DNA of 64,000 nt. It comes from Bagarius yarrelli (taxonomy: Eukaryota > Chordata > Actinopteri > Siluriformes > Sisoridae). Below are positions 36,529-50,000 of this stretch, in pieces (positions within the stretch are counted from its first letter, which is position 1; every line of letters starts with the position of its first letter). The stretch lies in NCBI GenBank assembly GCA_005784505.1, contig VCAZ01000039.1, forward strand, positions 3,231,056-3,295,055. The letters run 5' to 3'. The notes under the pieces were generated by a model. It ran no database searches. It was not told the DNA's origin and worked only from the letters and a program-made list of their open reading frames with translations. Made by a program: the position numbers and the translations under genes.

Positions 36529-39500
36529 AGACATTGTTTTAATGTCTCATTTGTTTTAATAACTCTTTAACATCCAGCTGGATTCATGCTGTCTTTCCTC
36601 TGAATAACAGATGTTTTACCCCAAAAACGTAACCTACCATTCTGTTATCTGTCATTTCGCATCATTTGTATGTTTTTTTAGACATTCTGGGTTTGTGTGC
36701 TTAGTTGTAGATGTTTCTAATGCAAATGCATTTTTTTAAGGATTTAATAATCCACTTTTATTTCACCCGAATCGCCTAAATCACAGCTAATATGCATTAT
36801 AAATAAATAAACTAGAGATCCGATCTAAAGATGTTGCTGTTAATACACGTAAGTCTACGGTCTGGGTTAAAATAAAATCAGCCCCAGCCTCATTCGTTTA
36901 ATTTTCTAACAAGTATGTGGTTCTGGTGTGTAAAGAAATCCGAAACGATTTGCTTTAATATAATTTACATACATATATACATATGTTTAATATGCATATA
37001 TATTATTTTATTTTATTATGCATATTAAATAGTTTAATATATGCACAACTATAACTGTACTGCAATAACTGTATCATACTCTATATACCCTTATAGATAC
37101 TATATATACACACTACTGTACCTTCTGTACATTATTTACCCACCTCATGTAATTAGCAACCTCATACCCCTATTTATTACACTGCTATTTATTGTAAATA
37201 AGCCAATATTTCTGGTTAGATGCTAACTGCATTTCATTGGCTCTGCACATGTACCTTGCACAATGACAATAAAGTTGAATCTAATCTAATCTTTTTGCTA
37301 GCTAGCTAAGTGGCAAAAAGAACCAGGCTAAGTGGTAGCACTGTAATGATCAGACGATCTGGAGTTCAATTCCCAGGACCACCAAGCTGCCACCGCTGGG
37401 TCCCTGAGCAACACCCTTAATAGTCAACTGCTCATATGGGTGCCCTAGATTAGGGTCTGGCAAATGAATGAATGAATGAATGACTGAACACATTAATAGC
37501 TAATATCTGAAGAAAGCAAATAACAATAAATCAAGATGTAAATGATGTATGGCATCTTTTTTGTTTATTATTTGATAATTGATCATTTACAGATTCCAAA
37601 ATTTTACCATTGGTCTACTAATTTTGCACCTTTTTTAATCTTTTCTCCCTCATAGAGGACGGTGGTATGTGATCATCTCAATGGCTCCCGGATCGTTTTC
37701 TCCGATGAGAGACGATCAGAAAACACTCTGTCCCCGGACATGACCCAGGAAGTAGTTGTGATCTCGTCTGGTCTCCCTGCACCACATCCGACCCCCTACT
37801 ACAGGACTGCTGCTGCTGCTGGTCCGTCTCCTCAACACACGGTAATAGCATAATACCACATGAGTGCATCCCACACACTACAGTATGATGATCTCTAACT
37901 ACTGAGGAAGACAGTTTTCACCGAATTACCTTTAAAAGAAGCGCAGCCTGGATTTTTGACCCATTATTAATGGATCTCAGTGTTGACAGACTGGATTAAA
38001 GATCTCCAGCCCAACTACAGCATGGCATGATGATACAATGAACTTAATTACATTTTGATTCAGTTAAAAAATGATTAAAATCACATGTTGTAGTTATAAT
38101 TAAACACCCACCAGTTGTATCAAGAAGCAGCCCAATTTTCTTTTATCCACCCAGTGCATTTATTTGTCTGACATGATTAAAAGAAGCCCAATTGCACCAG
38201 AACCAAAACAAAACAAAAAAACAGTGGCGCCACCTTGGGGTCCTCCTTAGAAGCACAATCTTCTTTTTTTATTCAGTTGTGCCTAAATGTGATAAAGTTA
38301 AAAGACAAATCCACCTTAAACATGTGATCTTCTTTGGCATCCCTGTGATGCTTTCTAATAACATCCAGAGTCAACTGAGAGGTTTAATGTAATAAAGTAA
38401 TAATATTTATTTACAGTAGTTAACATTTTTTTGAGAGAGAATCTCTACTTTACTTCAGTGTTTAAAATTCTTTACTTTACTAGATTTCATAAATAAAATG
38501 TCTACTTTTACTCTGATACATTTCTCCCAAGCATATTTATAATTTATAGGGTTGCCCGTATTGTCTTCTGTTTAAAAAGCCTCTAAGATCCTTTTTTTTT
38601 TTTTTTTTTTTTTTGTGGATTTTTGCCTAGAATTAACGTATCTAATTCTGATGGATGCCCAGAGGTACATACAGTGAAGTGGATGCAAATATTCATGACC
38701 ATTTTTGGTTTAAAATACCAAAATAAACATGCCTTATTTCGTCATAATGTATGTTGATAACTAATTGTGACGATTTTTTGCGCATTTACTGCGCTGCTGG
38801 ACTGATGAGACATAACGGTGGGTTATTTATCGAGGAAAAAGTCGCATCAAAGTAAAAGTGGGCTCGATTTCAAGAAAACAGCCTACGATTAAAGTAGGCA
38901 TGTCATTTTTGACTATCTGTATCTTAGAAATAAGGTAATCTAAGATGGCACGTTATTTTCTATTGTTAATAACCAATTGTTTGATTTTTATGCGCATTTG
39001 ATGCGTAAGACACAATTTTGGATTGTTTATTAAGAGAAACTCGCATTAAAGTGGAAATTGGCTCATTTTGAAGAAAGTCTGTATATGATTTGGGGTATTT
39101 TATTTTCAGAAATGAGGTAATTGGAGCTGAATCTTTACTCTTAGTGTGTTTGCCTTTGAATATTATTATTACACATATTAATATTATTACACATTATAAT
39201 ATTCATAATTTTGTACGTCAATTGTTTAAAACAAAAGACATTGATGGTTTTATGTGAAAAGTAGAAGTTTAACTTTGTAATAATACCCTATATGACTTTA
39301 TATGCTATAATGACTTTTTAATTTAAACGGAAGTTCATAACTGCGTAATTTCACTCTTTTAAAGGGTTAAACGGCGTGTCCCGTTTTGCATCGAGTTGTA
39401 ATGCATTTATGCAAACCATCCCACCAGAATTCTTCCTCTGATTGGGTAATAATCTCTGACATCATCAGTTTAATTGGCTTGTTAATACCGCCAGGTTCAG

Positions 39501-41021
39501 CCCAGGGCCAATCAGAATCAAAGGGAGGGCGGGTCTTTTTGGCAGTGACGCTCGGCAGCTCTGGCAAAAGAGAGTCTAATGGCGGAGGAAGTTTCAGATC
39601 CGGGTCCAGTATCGGAAGTACCGAAGAGATTGAAAGAAATCAAATAAATAAGTGGAAAGAAGGGCGAAAGCTAGAGAATTTCAGCACCCTCTGAAAACAT
39701 ACTGTTCTGTGTCCCCATCACTTATATATTATATTTGCTGGGGGGGCCCGCTGGCTATAATTATCTCCACATTTTACCCCATTAGAGACGCCCCTGCTGG
39801 AAAGTGTCAGCGGAAATGAGTAGCAAGCTAATTGCAGTTATTCATTCATCTTCTATACCTGCTTATTCCCTAATTCGGGGTCATGGGGATCTGCTGGACT
39901 CTATCTGAAAGGGCAAAAGGCAGAAGAGTTCTACCTGTCCATCATGGCCAAGTCACCAGTCCATCACGGCCACACACACTCATGCTAACTCCTATGGGCA
40001 GTTTAGAATCACTAATCAATCTAACATACATGTTTTTGGACTGTGGGAGGAAACCGGAAAACCCGGAGTAAACCCACACAAGAACGAGCGAAACATGCAA
40101 ACTCAGGTCAGAAAAAAACCCTGCCCAGGAATCGAACCCGGCACCTTCTTGCTATGAGGCAACAATGCTGACCACTAATAGAATTACGTTTAAACTGAAC
40201 ACAATCTTTCTGTAACTGTGTGTGGGAGAATTTTTGAAAATAGTTATAGCAATAATATATAATTTATTAAGCATTTAAGTACATTTAATATAATAATACT
40301 TTTCATACTCAAGTACAATAACATTTGTGGTGACTAACTTCTACCAAAGTCATTTTGCAGTAAAATAACGATGCCTTTATTTAAGTGTTGCTGTCGGGTA
40401 CTTTATACACCATATTTTTATATCAGCCACAATGCTGCTCGATAACCTGCTGATAAGAGTGCCAGCGGGAGTCAAGTCTCAGCTTAAGTCCTGGAGTCTC
40501 TCCAGCTGCTCCTACATCTGCATCAGTTGAATTGCAATGTTTTTAATACAGCTTCCATTTTCCTTTAACCCACAACACACCTTAATAGCATTTAAGGCAA
40601 AAAATGAAAAAGGTTTTGGGGCTTAGTGGTAAGCACGGTTGTTGGGTTCGATTCCCGGGCAGGGGCCTTACTCTTTGGAGTTTGCATGTTCTTCCCGTGC
40701 TTGCATGTGTTTACTCCGGTTTCCCCCCACAGTCCAAAAACATGTATGTTAGATTGATTGGTAATTCCAATAGGAGTGAGTGTGTGTGTGTGTGGCCCTG
40801 TGATGGACTGGTGACCTGCCCAGGGTGTACCCCTCCTGCCTTCGCACTTTCAGAGACTGCTGGGATAGACTCCAGCAGATCCCGCTTAATTATCCCGAGA
40901 TTCCCTAATTATAGAATTAGAGAATAGCGGGTATAGAAGATGAATAAATGAAATAAATAAATGAAAATGTCCTGTCTAAATGTCTATCTATCTATCTATC
41001 TATCTCTATCTCTCTCTCTCG

Positions 41022-41088
<67 letters not shown>

Positions 41089-44000
41089 TATATATATATA
41101 ATGCGTGTGTTTTGTGTGTACATGTATACTATGTATATAAATATCTTTAAACATGTATATTTAATTATATAACTATAATGTATACTTAAAAAAAAGAATA
41201 AGCAGTGCTTTTATTTTATGATGACCTGGTTTAGTTCTAAAATGGATGTTGATGGTTTTTACTCAGGTTCCAGATGTAAATGGTGGTGCAGTTTCTACCC
41301 CCAGTTTTGGCTCCTACTACGGACCGGACCAATCACATGGTGTGCATTTTCCTTATAAGCATTATTATTATTATTATTATTAATTGTCAATCTTTAGCCT
41401 TTTTTTTAAAGTAGTCAAATCCACTACTTTACTTTTACTTGTGATTAAACTTTAACAAAACACTAAAAGTGACTCGAAAAGTTTAATAGTTTACAGCGCA
41501 GTTAGTGTGAATCTACTGCCATCTATCGGTAAGTCGAGAAATTGCCCTACCGATAAAAGGTATAAATGAATTAAAAATTTAAAAAAGTTCCAGGTTTCGC
41601 AGTTATTGAACTGAAATTAATTGAACCCTGTCATATTTGAAGTAGATTTTAGCTCTTTAAAATTTACAGCAAAGCTGAGACTATGTTTTGTGACGTAAAA
41701 AATTGTAAAAATTTGCGATCGTCAAATACGTACAGTAATTACATTATATTTATTATTATATTCATTTATTACAAATGTGTCTGGTAAAAGTCTAAAATAA
41801 TATATGTGTGCTCTCTAATTTAATTACTCAAAAAAATTCTGAAAATTAAGCAAAATCAAGCTTTTTTTGGCCAAAATATTAAAAATAAAATGTAGGATAA
41901 AATCCTAGAATTATCATTATGCTCTATTGTGAATTATAATGTAAAAGTATAACGTGTGACTTTCCACAACAATAAAATTTAAGTATATACATAGATAAAA
42001 CACGCACATATAAATATATGTGTGTGCGTGTGTGTTTATATATATATATATATATAATATTAAATTTTACTGTTATTGTTTGTTATTGTGTATATATATA
42101 TATATATATATATATAATGTGTGTGTGTGTGTGTTTATCTATGTATATAGTTAAAATTTTTGTTATTTTTTATTGGGTGTGTGTGTTTCATTATATATAT
42201 ATATATATTTATATATTTTTATTGTGTGTGTGTATAATATATATATATATATATATATATAATATCTAATATATATATATATATATATATATAGTGATGA
42301 TATTTAATTCTTTAAAAATACTTTTGTAGATGTAGCCATTCCGCGGCGGGCCACGATCCGCTAACTCGCTCAGCCCTACCGGCACTCGCCTTCGGTCACC
42401 GGAGAGGAGCGTCTCATTAAGTTCTCTGGGATTGGCCCTGTGGATGAAACCGGCATGCCTATCGCTTCCCGATCTGTAAGTGATGTACCTGTACGATATA
42501 CGGTGGAGATACAGAGTGCAGTCCATTGTTATGTCATACAATGACACACAAATATAAATTTTTACCAAATATGAAAGAAACACACTTGGGTGCATATTGT
42601 GCATATAGGAAAAACAATCATCACTATGGTCCGGTCATGTGACCTGACACAAAGTTGAGCTGAGGTGATTGATTTCTTTTCCAAAGCGATTGACGTTTTC
42701 TTTACATTTGATCATGATCATAGCAGCTATAAACAGTCGTTTCATTACCAAATCTTATCTCCGAAAGCACCAGCACTGTTTTGTGTGTGTGAAGTAAGAA
42801 CGAGTGTCAAGTTCTCTGATATCCACCTTGTTTTCTTTCAGAGTGTCAACAAGCCTAAAGACTGGTACAGGAGCATGTTTCGACAGATCCATAAGAAACC
42901 AGAGGGTATGTGAACACACACAGACACACACTACACACAGATACAAACATACACTGCCACGTACAAAATAAGTTCTTTCCTTCTCTGTTTTTCCTTTGTT
43001 TTATTAGTAACTGGCTTAGGAAACTGGAGAACCCGCATCTCACACACCTTTCTTTGTGGAACAACCGATTTAAAGTATTCGGTCAACCTTAGAATTCGTA
43101 ACCCGATAGACTTCCACCAACAATGAGTCTTATCTCCACAACGTACAGCCATTGTTTACTTCACTCGCAAGCTTTCAGGCTTTCCTCAACATCACACAGC
43201 CGTTCACACAAAACCCGTCTTTTACAGAAGGCATTAGTGAACCGACTGAAACTGTTCCCAGATCAGCAGTCTAAAGCCAAGAGTAAGATCACTGTAATCC
43301 TCCTGTCAGCAGATCGAGTGGATCACAAATCACTACAAAGCCATTTTTCTTACAAAAGGCGCTGAAATATTCAATCAGGAAGCTTTTTTTTTTTAAATAA
43401 ATGACTGATTAAGACGTTTAAAGAGCTCAGATGTCAGTAAGCGGGTTTATCTTTAATAATTATATCAAAATAACATCATTGGATTGTTTTTTTTTCAATA
43501 TTTTATGCTGGAAAAAACTTGGTAGCGAGAACTATTTTTTTTTCCCAACATTTTTTAAACCAAGCGTAAACGTCAGTAAAAATTTCCTAGATGCTAGTTG
43601 ACATTAAAGCAGACACCCTAAAGCAAAGCGAAGTAAAGCAAAGTATTAAATCTAGCTAGCCTATAAGACTAACTAGCTAGCATATTAAAACTAACCAGCT
43701 AATATTAGAGAGCATGACTGCACATATTCTTACAGGACATGCTAGTTAGCTTAAAGTAGAGAAAAATATCAATGCTAGTAAGCAAACATACGTAAAATTC
43801 TCCAACCACTAGATGTAATTAAAGAGCCAATTTTGCTATCCAAAGTTAGAAAAAAAACGTGTTAAATTAGCTAGTTAGCATTTATTTAAAAAAAAAAATT
43901 AAAAAAAAAAACGAAACTAGCTAATTTTTAGAAAAAAATTATACCATTTCTATTCAGGACTAGAAAACGTCTCCAAACCCACATAGTCAGCTGACATTAG

Positions 44001-47000
44001 CTAAAAATTAATAATAAAACAAAAAAACAAGCTAAAGCTAGCCAACACATGTGAAAGTTCTTATAGGTTCAGGGTTTTAAGCTAAAAATAATTTTTTGAT
44101 AAGGAACTAACAGCAGCTTTTTTTTTTTTCCATTAGGCATATATAATCTACACTATATAGTGAAAAGTATTGGGACACCCAACCATTAAATCTTTATGTA
44201 TTTATTTAATCATCCTATTCCAGATATATTCTCACTCTTCCTCCTATAATCACCTCCCCACGTCTAAGTTTTTCCACCAGATTGTATCATGTGACTGTGG
44301 GGATTTGCTCATTCAGTCACAATAGTATTAGTGAGATCAGACTCTAATGTTGAGGTGTGGAGGTCTGGGGTTCAGTCGGTTTTCCGGTTCATCCCAAAGG
44401 CGTTCAGTTTAAAGGGGTTGAGTCAGAATCAGGACGCTGCGTAGGACATGAAATTTCTTCCACTACAACCAAAACGCAGCATGTTTTCATGAAGTTTAGG
44501 GGTTTTTGCACAGAGACATTGTCTTTCTAAAACAGCGTTTGGGTATCTTGGTTCCAGTGAAGTAATAATGTAATGTAACATTCAGAGACATTCTAGACAA
44601 CTTTGTGGTAACAGTTTGGGAAAGGATCACCTATATGGATGCGCTGGTGAAATGGGGAAGTGGTAGCGTAGTGTTCAGGTGTTGGACTTGCTAACACCTT
44701 AACCCACTGCTGGGCCCCTGGGCAAGGCAAGGCCTTAACCCCCAATTGCACAGTTGCTATAATTCGCTGGATAAGGGCGTCTGCCGAATGAATGTAAATG
44801 TAAATGTCAACAACTACAATTTGGCTACAAAGTGTATAAATAATGCATGCATATTTATTGCTTTATGCATGTTTCAATTTTTGAGTATAGAGTATAGATC
44901 TTATGAATGCTTTGAATGCGATGTAAGAAGTTTTTTGTTATGTGTTTATGTTGTTTCTTTCTGTGATCCTGAGATAAGACCAGGGTGACCATGACACTAA
45001 TGTTCGGGTGAGGAGGTCTGGGGTACAGTCGGTGTTGAATAGGGTTGAGAACAGAGAGCTCATCCACTCCAACACCATGTCTCAATGAAGCTCACTTTAA
45101 TTCCAATAATAATAACGATAATATTAATGATAGAGCTCTTTAATAACTTTTTTGATTTATAAGGTCTCATAAGTTGATTTCTGTTTTGCTGGTGTTCTTC
45201 TAAAAGACAAAAAGGTCCATTTGGGTTTTTTAAAAATCTCCACACAATTACAATCAATTATGATTGTAATTATGAATTATTGCTTTTGGTATAACGAATA
45301 ATATTATTGATTAAACACTCTTTTTCTCTCTTTTTCCAGAGGCAGAAATGGACTGGCAAGAAAGTAAGTAATCGGTCTTAAGACAATACCGACAGCCGCG
45401 AAACATGTTTTGTCACGTCAAGTATTATGCAAGACATTTTTTGTCGTCCGTGCTTTGACAGCCAGCTCGAAATTTTCCCACATGAAGTCTGCAGATTGAA
45501 GCAGCAAAATGATAATAAACGTGTTTGCTAGTAATTGCTACGCTATTATACATCCAGCAGCCTCAAGATCTAATTGAAGCTGGTTTATCGTGTTTCAGGA
45601 AAACTGAATATCACGCCACCTGCAGCACCGACTCGGGAGGACGAACACGGGACAGGAAATGACCCCTTCACCCTCACGCAGCATGGAGCGCTGCCCGACT
45701 GGTGAGGCTGTTAGTCGTATACATGATATTCGCGAGTTCTTTTAATGTAAAGACAAACCAACGTACCAGTGACCCTGACGTTTTTAATCTATTTTATCAC
45801 AATACATTTTTAGGTTTATTTGTTTAGCAGACACTTTTATTCAAAGTTGCTAATAAGGAAATACATGTCAAGTGATAAATCGGACGGTATATACTGTGTT
45901 AAATAGTTTACATGCATCAGTAAAATTCCCCAACCGCTAGATACAATTCTAGATCAAATCTTGCTAGAAAAGGATAGAAAAAGCTAAAAAAAATTAGCTA
46001 GTTAGAATTCTTGAAAATTAAGTAGTTAGCTAACATTAGCTACATTTACATTTATTTCCTGTTTATACAACTGAGCAATTGGCGGTTGAGGGCCTTGTTC
46101 AGGGGCCACAGTGATGCTGAGAATCGAACCCTGTTCTTTCTGGTATCAGTCCAACACCTTAACCACACCGTAACCAAACAAAAAATAAAGTATAACGGTA
46201 TGACATGCATACTGTATGGATGAGCCCTTCGTCCTTCCTACCTTCTACTTATCCATCCATCCATCCATTCATCCATCCATCCATCCATCCATCCATCCAT
46301 CCATCCATTCATCCACCCCGTCTGAACTTTTTTAGATAATAGATTATTTTTTTTTATAGAAAATAGATTTTTTTACTTTAATAGATTTTTTACTATGACC
46401 AACTGTAATACCCAAACATACTAGAAAATTCCGTCTCATTCACATGCTGATCTAAGCTATCATAAAGCAGGAACATTAACCACACCTGCACCTGCAGTCA
46501 CACACACTCGCCAGTTTTTCGGAACGTATTGTGGCAAAATAAGCCAAAAAATTAGAGAAGCCGATAAAAGACTGCAGGCAGGTTATGAGTTGTTGCTGCA
46601 GGCTCTGCCAACGGGAATGTGATCAAGTATCTGCGTATTTGGGGGTGGGGTGTATTTCAGGGCTGACCTGGGCGATGTGGTAAAGATTCCAGAGCCGAAG
46701 AGCATTTTCGACTTTGAGCCAGGACGAGGAGGCACAGCGGAAGAACGTGTGCAGGTAAGAGGCGTTTGTCTGTAAGAGTTTAGACAGTAATAGTGTTTTT
46801 TTGGTGCACTTTTAGTATAATCACCAAACCCGACGTTCCTTTGAGTAAGTAAATGTTCCGCTATTAATTTTTTTTTCTTTTCAATCTAAATGGTTTTGAT
46901 TGGATATGTTTGATTGGATACCAAAATATCTGGTTACTTTCAAGATTTTTCAAGTAACCAAGTATTCAACCAGTGTGTGAAATGTGGCAAAGATGGTGGA

Positions 47001-50000
47001 GAACTCCTTAATTCCATGTCCTGAAGGTTTCACCGTAATTACTTATCATTAATTTATAGTAGCTATGATGTATTATAACACTATGTATGTGTTATATATG
47101 TCAACAGTAGGAAGTTTTTGTGAACACCCTGTTTGTAATATGGCCACGTCCTCCCAGGACTATTCAGTGCAACTTTGTAGCTCATTGCTTGGGTCAGTGT
47201 GTTGAAAGGCATGTTTTGTTGCTGAATGCTGGCATTTCGGTGTGTGGGTTCGACACACAGAGAAAAGAGAGAGAGAGAGAGAGAGAGAGACAAAAGGAGA
47301 CACTTCCTGTAGGGATTAGTTCTTTTCTTGTGTTTCCAACTGCGTTGGTAGATGTGGTCATTAGCCTTAAAACGCAGTTAGCTATTACTTATCCAGACGG
47401 CATAGTCGTTTATTATTTTCACCCTAATGCCACACCTGATTGCCACACTTGAACCAGCCATACTGTTAAGTCAAGTCAAGTCACCTTTATTCATATAGCA
47501 CTTTTTTTAACAATAGCAATTGTGTCAAAGCAGCTTTAAAAAATCAAATAAGACAATACAGTGAACACTCACTAAAAACACTCAGTTCAGGGTAATTAAT
47601 ATCTGTGGCAAGTGGCAAGAACAAAATAAAGAAGAAAAAAAAAATCCTTGGGAGAAACCAGATTCAGGCGGGGGGGGTCAGTTCTTCTTTGAACAGACAA
47701 ACCAGCAGGTTATTCCGTGCTGCAGAAACGTTTCCATGGTCATGTCTGGATTGCCGTCTAGAAGACAAAGTTATTACTGGAAAACTGCTTTCGGGGCTTA
47801 TTGTGTCTAAGTGCTGATCCACTAACTGGGATAGATACAGACTGGATCTGGTGGCGATGGTGAGCTCGGAATATGTAGTTTTAGCGTAGATGCCATTCTA
47901 CTTATGATATTGTGTGTTAGTGGAAGTGCTTCCGGTTGACCTGATTAGTGCTGTGAGTATCAGGAGATACAAGCTATGTGTTTATAAGCTAATAATAAAA
48001 GCTAGCGATTAGCTCAGCTAGCACACAGTTATTAAAAGTTCTATATGGAAGGTAGAATGGAAATTTAACAGCAAAAAACAAAATCAAATTGTACAAATTG
48101 TGACAGACACGTTTCGTAGCCGTTTTAGTAAATTATTCCGAAATGATTCCCATTTTTTTGTTATTAATATATATAAACTTTTGTGGTTCTGCCCTTTTGA
48201 AAGACGAACACGGTTGCCCCATCGTTTATGTTTAATAGCGCACAAGTGAGCCCTACTTAACGCGTAGTAAACACACAAAATCTGTAAACTTTTCTAGATA
48301 TGAACATGAATAAAAATATAGATATAAAATAGTAAAAAAAAATCAAGTGTGTCATTCCATCTGTTTGGTTTGAATAAAAACACAAAAAACTGTAGGTACA
48401 TAAAGTTCATTTATTCATTCATTCATTCATTTTCTATACAAGCTTATTTCCTAATTCGGGGTCTCAGGGATCTGCTGGAGTCTATCCCAGCCGTCTCTGA
48501 AAGGGCGAAAGGCAGGAGGGGGACACCCTGGACAGGTCGCCAGTCCATCACAGGGTCACAGACAATCACACTCACTCCTATGGACAATTTAGAATCACTA
48601 ATCAATCTAAAATACATGTTTTGGACTGTGAGAGGAAACCGGAGAACCCGGAGTAAAACCTACGCAAGTAATATTTATTTGAGTAGATAAAACTGGTGCC
48701 CACAAAAATATACTGCACGATAAAATGCGAATGAAATATAAGTCAGTCATCAAAATTTAAAATACTGCTGGAATGGAAAGAACAAAAACCCCATAGTTAA
48801 TCTAGAGAAATAGTAATAAAACAATAAGAAGAAAAATAAAAAGTAATAAGAAACACATGACGCTTCTGTAGCTGTGTAAATTCAATCCCGTCGTATAAGG
48901 ACCAAATTCAACTCTTAGGGTGTGCAAACTTTTGCACTCGACACTATTTCTAATAATGAATAAGTCAAGCTCTCTATCCGATCTTTTCATATTAGGAGTT
49001 TATATTGAAATTTTGGTTCTAAAGAGTCATGGATTCGATTAAAAAACCCGTCTCAAACCTTTTATTATCTTCATTTTCCTTGATCTTACTAAAAACAGTT
49101 TCCACATGATTCCCATTTCAGGTTGGCATGCAATCAAAAATGCATCAGAGCTGCTTTGGCCTGTTGACGCATACAAGTTTCCGCTGTCTCGGTCTTTCTT
49201 TCTTTTCATTTAGTGTTTTTTTTTTTTGTTTACAAAGCTTAAGGAAATAGTTCATGAAGATACCTTGAACCATCTTAAGCTCCCTGCTTCCCTGCTCATC
49301 GTCCCACCCAAACGAGGAGTAGAGACTTCCTAATCAAAATAAATAAATAAATAATAAAAGGGCAAAAGAAAAAAAAAAAAAGGGGGGAGACATAGCAACC
49401 TGAGTGTATTTATTTTATTGTGTGCGACTCGTCACATTTTTCTCTTTAATCAGGTCACGCTCTAAAAGTAGGAAGCAAAGGACTCATTGTTCTCCTCCTC
49501 CGTCAGACAGAGCTGTCTTGTGATCACGATAAGGCCCGTTATCCGAGTTATCCGCCTGTCTGATCCAACAGCATTCTCAGCAGGCTCAGCCGTTAGTTTG
49601 CTCAGACATCAGTTCAGACTGCTACTCGGTCCGACTCTGAGACGCCTCTTTAAGACAGAATTGTCTTTATGTGCTGATTTGATTGTCAGGATGATTCCTG
49701 AAATCCTGATCGCTTTGAAACTCTCTCCTTTTGGGAGCAAATGGAGTTCCAATGTATGATTGTTTGTGTGTCTGGAGTGGAAAAGAGTTCATCGGAAATA
49801 TTAATTATAAACACATTTGAGTTTGACGGTTAATTTAAATACCCAATTTATAAGGACATGTTATGTCATCAGGACGAATAGGCTGTATTTAAGAATGCAC
49901 AGAATGTTTCAGTGTCTAAAGACTTTGAATGTATTAATTGCCATGTTTTTATTACCCTGTGTTAATGCACATTTTTAAGTATCGCATCAGAAACAAGGGA

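Noticed and set aside
42476..42841. Treating sorbs3 as a pseudogene because of the TAA
   Set aside because: Every other exon, phase, splice site and SH3 key residue is intact, which argues against a dead gene; one stop is not enough.
49487..49759. 90-codon frame as an extra sorbs3 exon (the FNYRPG region of human vinexin)
   Set aside because: No FNYRPG-like motif, and no phase-compatible acceptor and donor pair around it.
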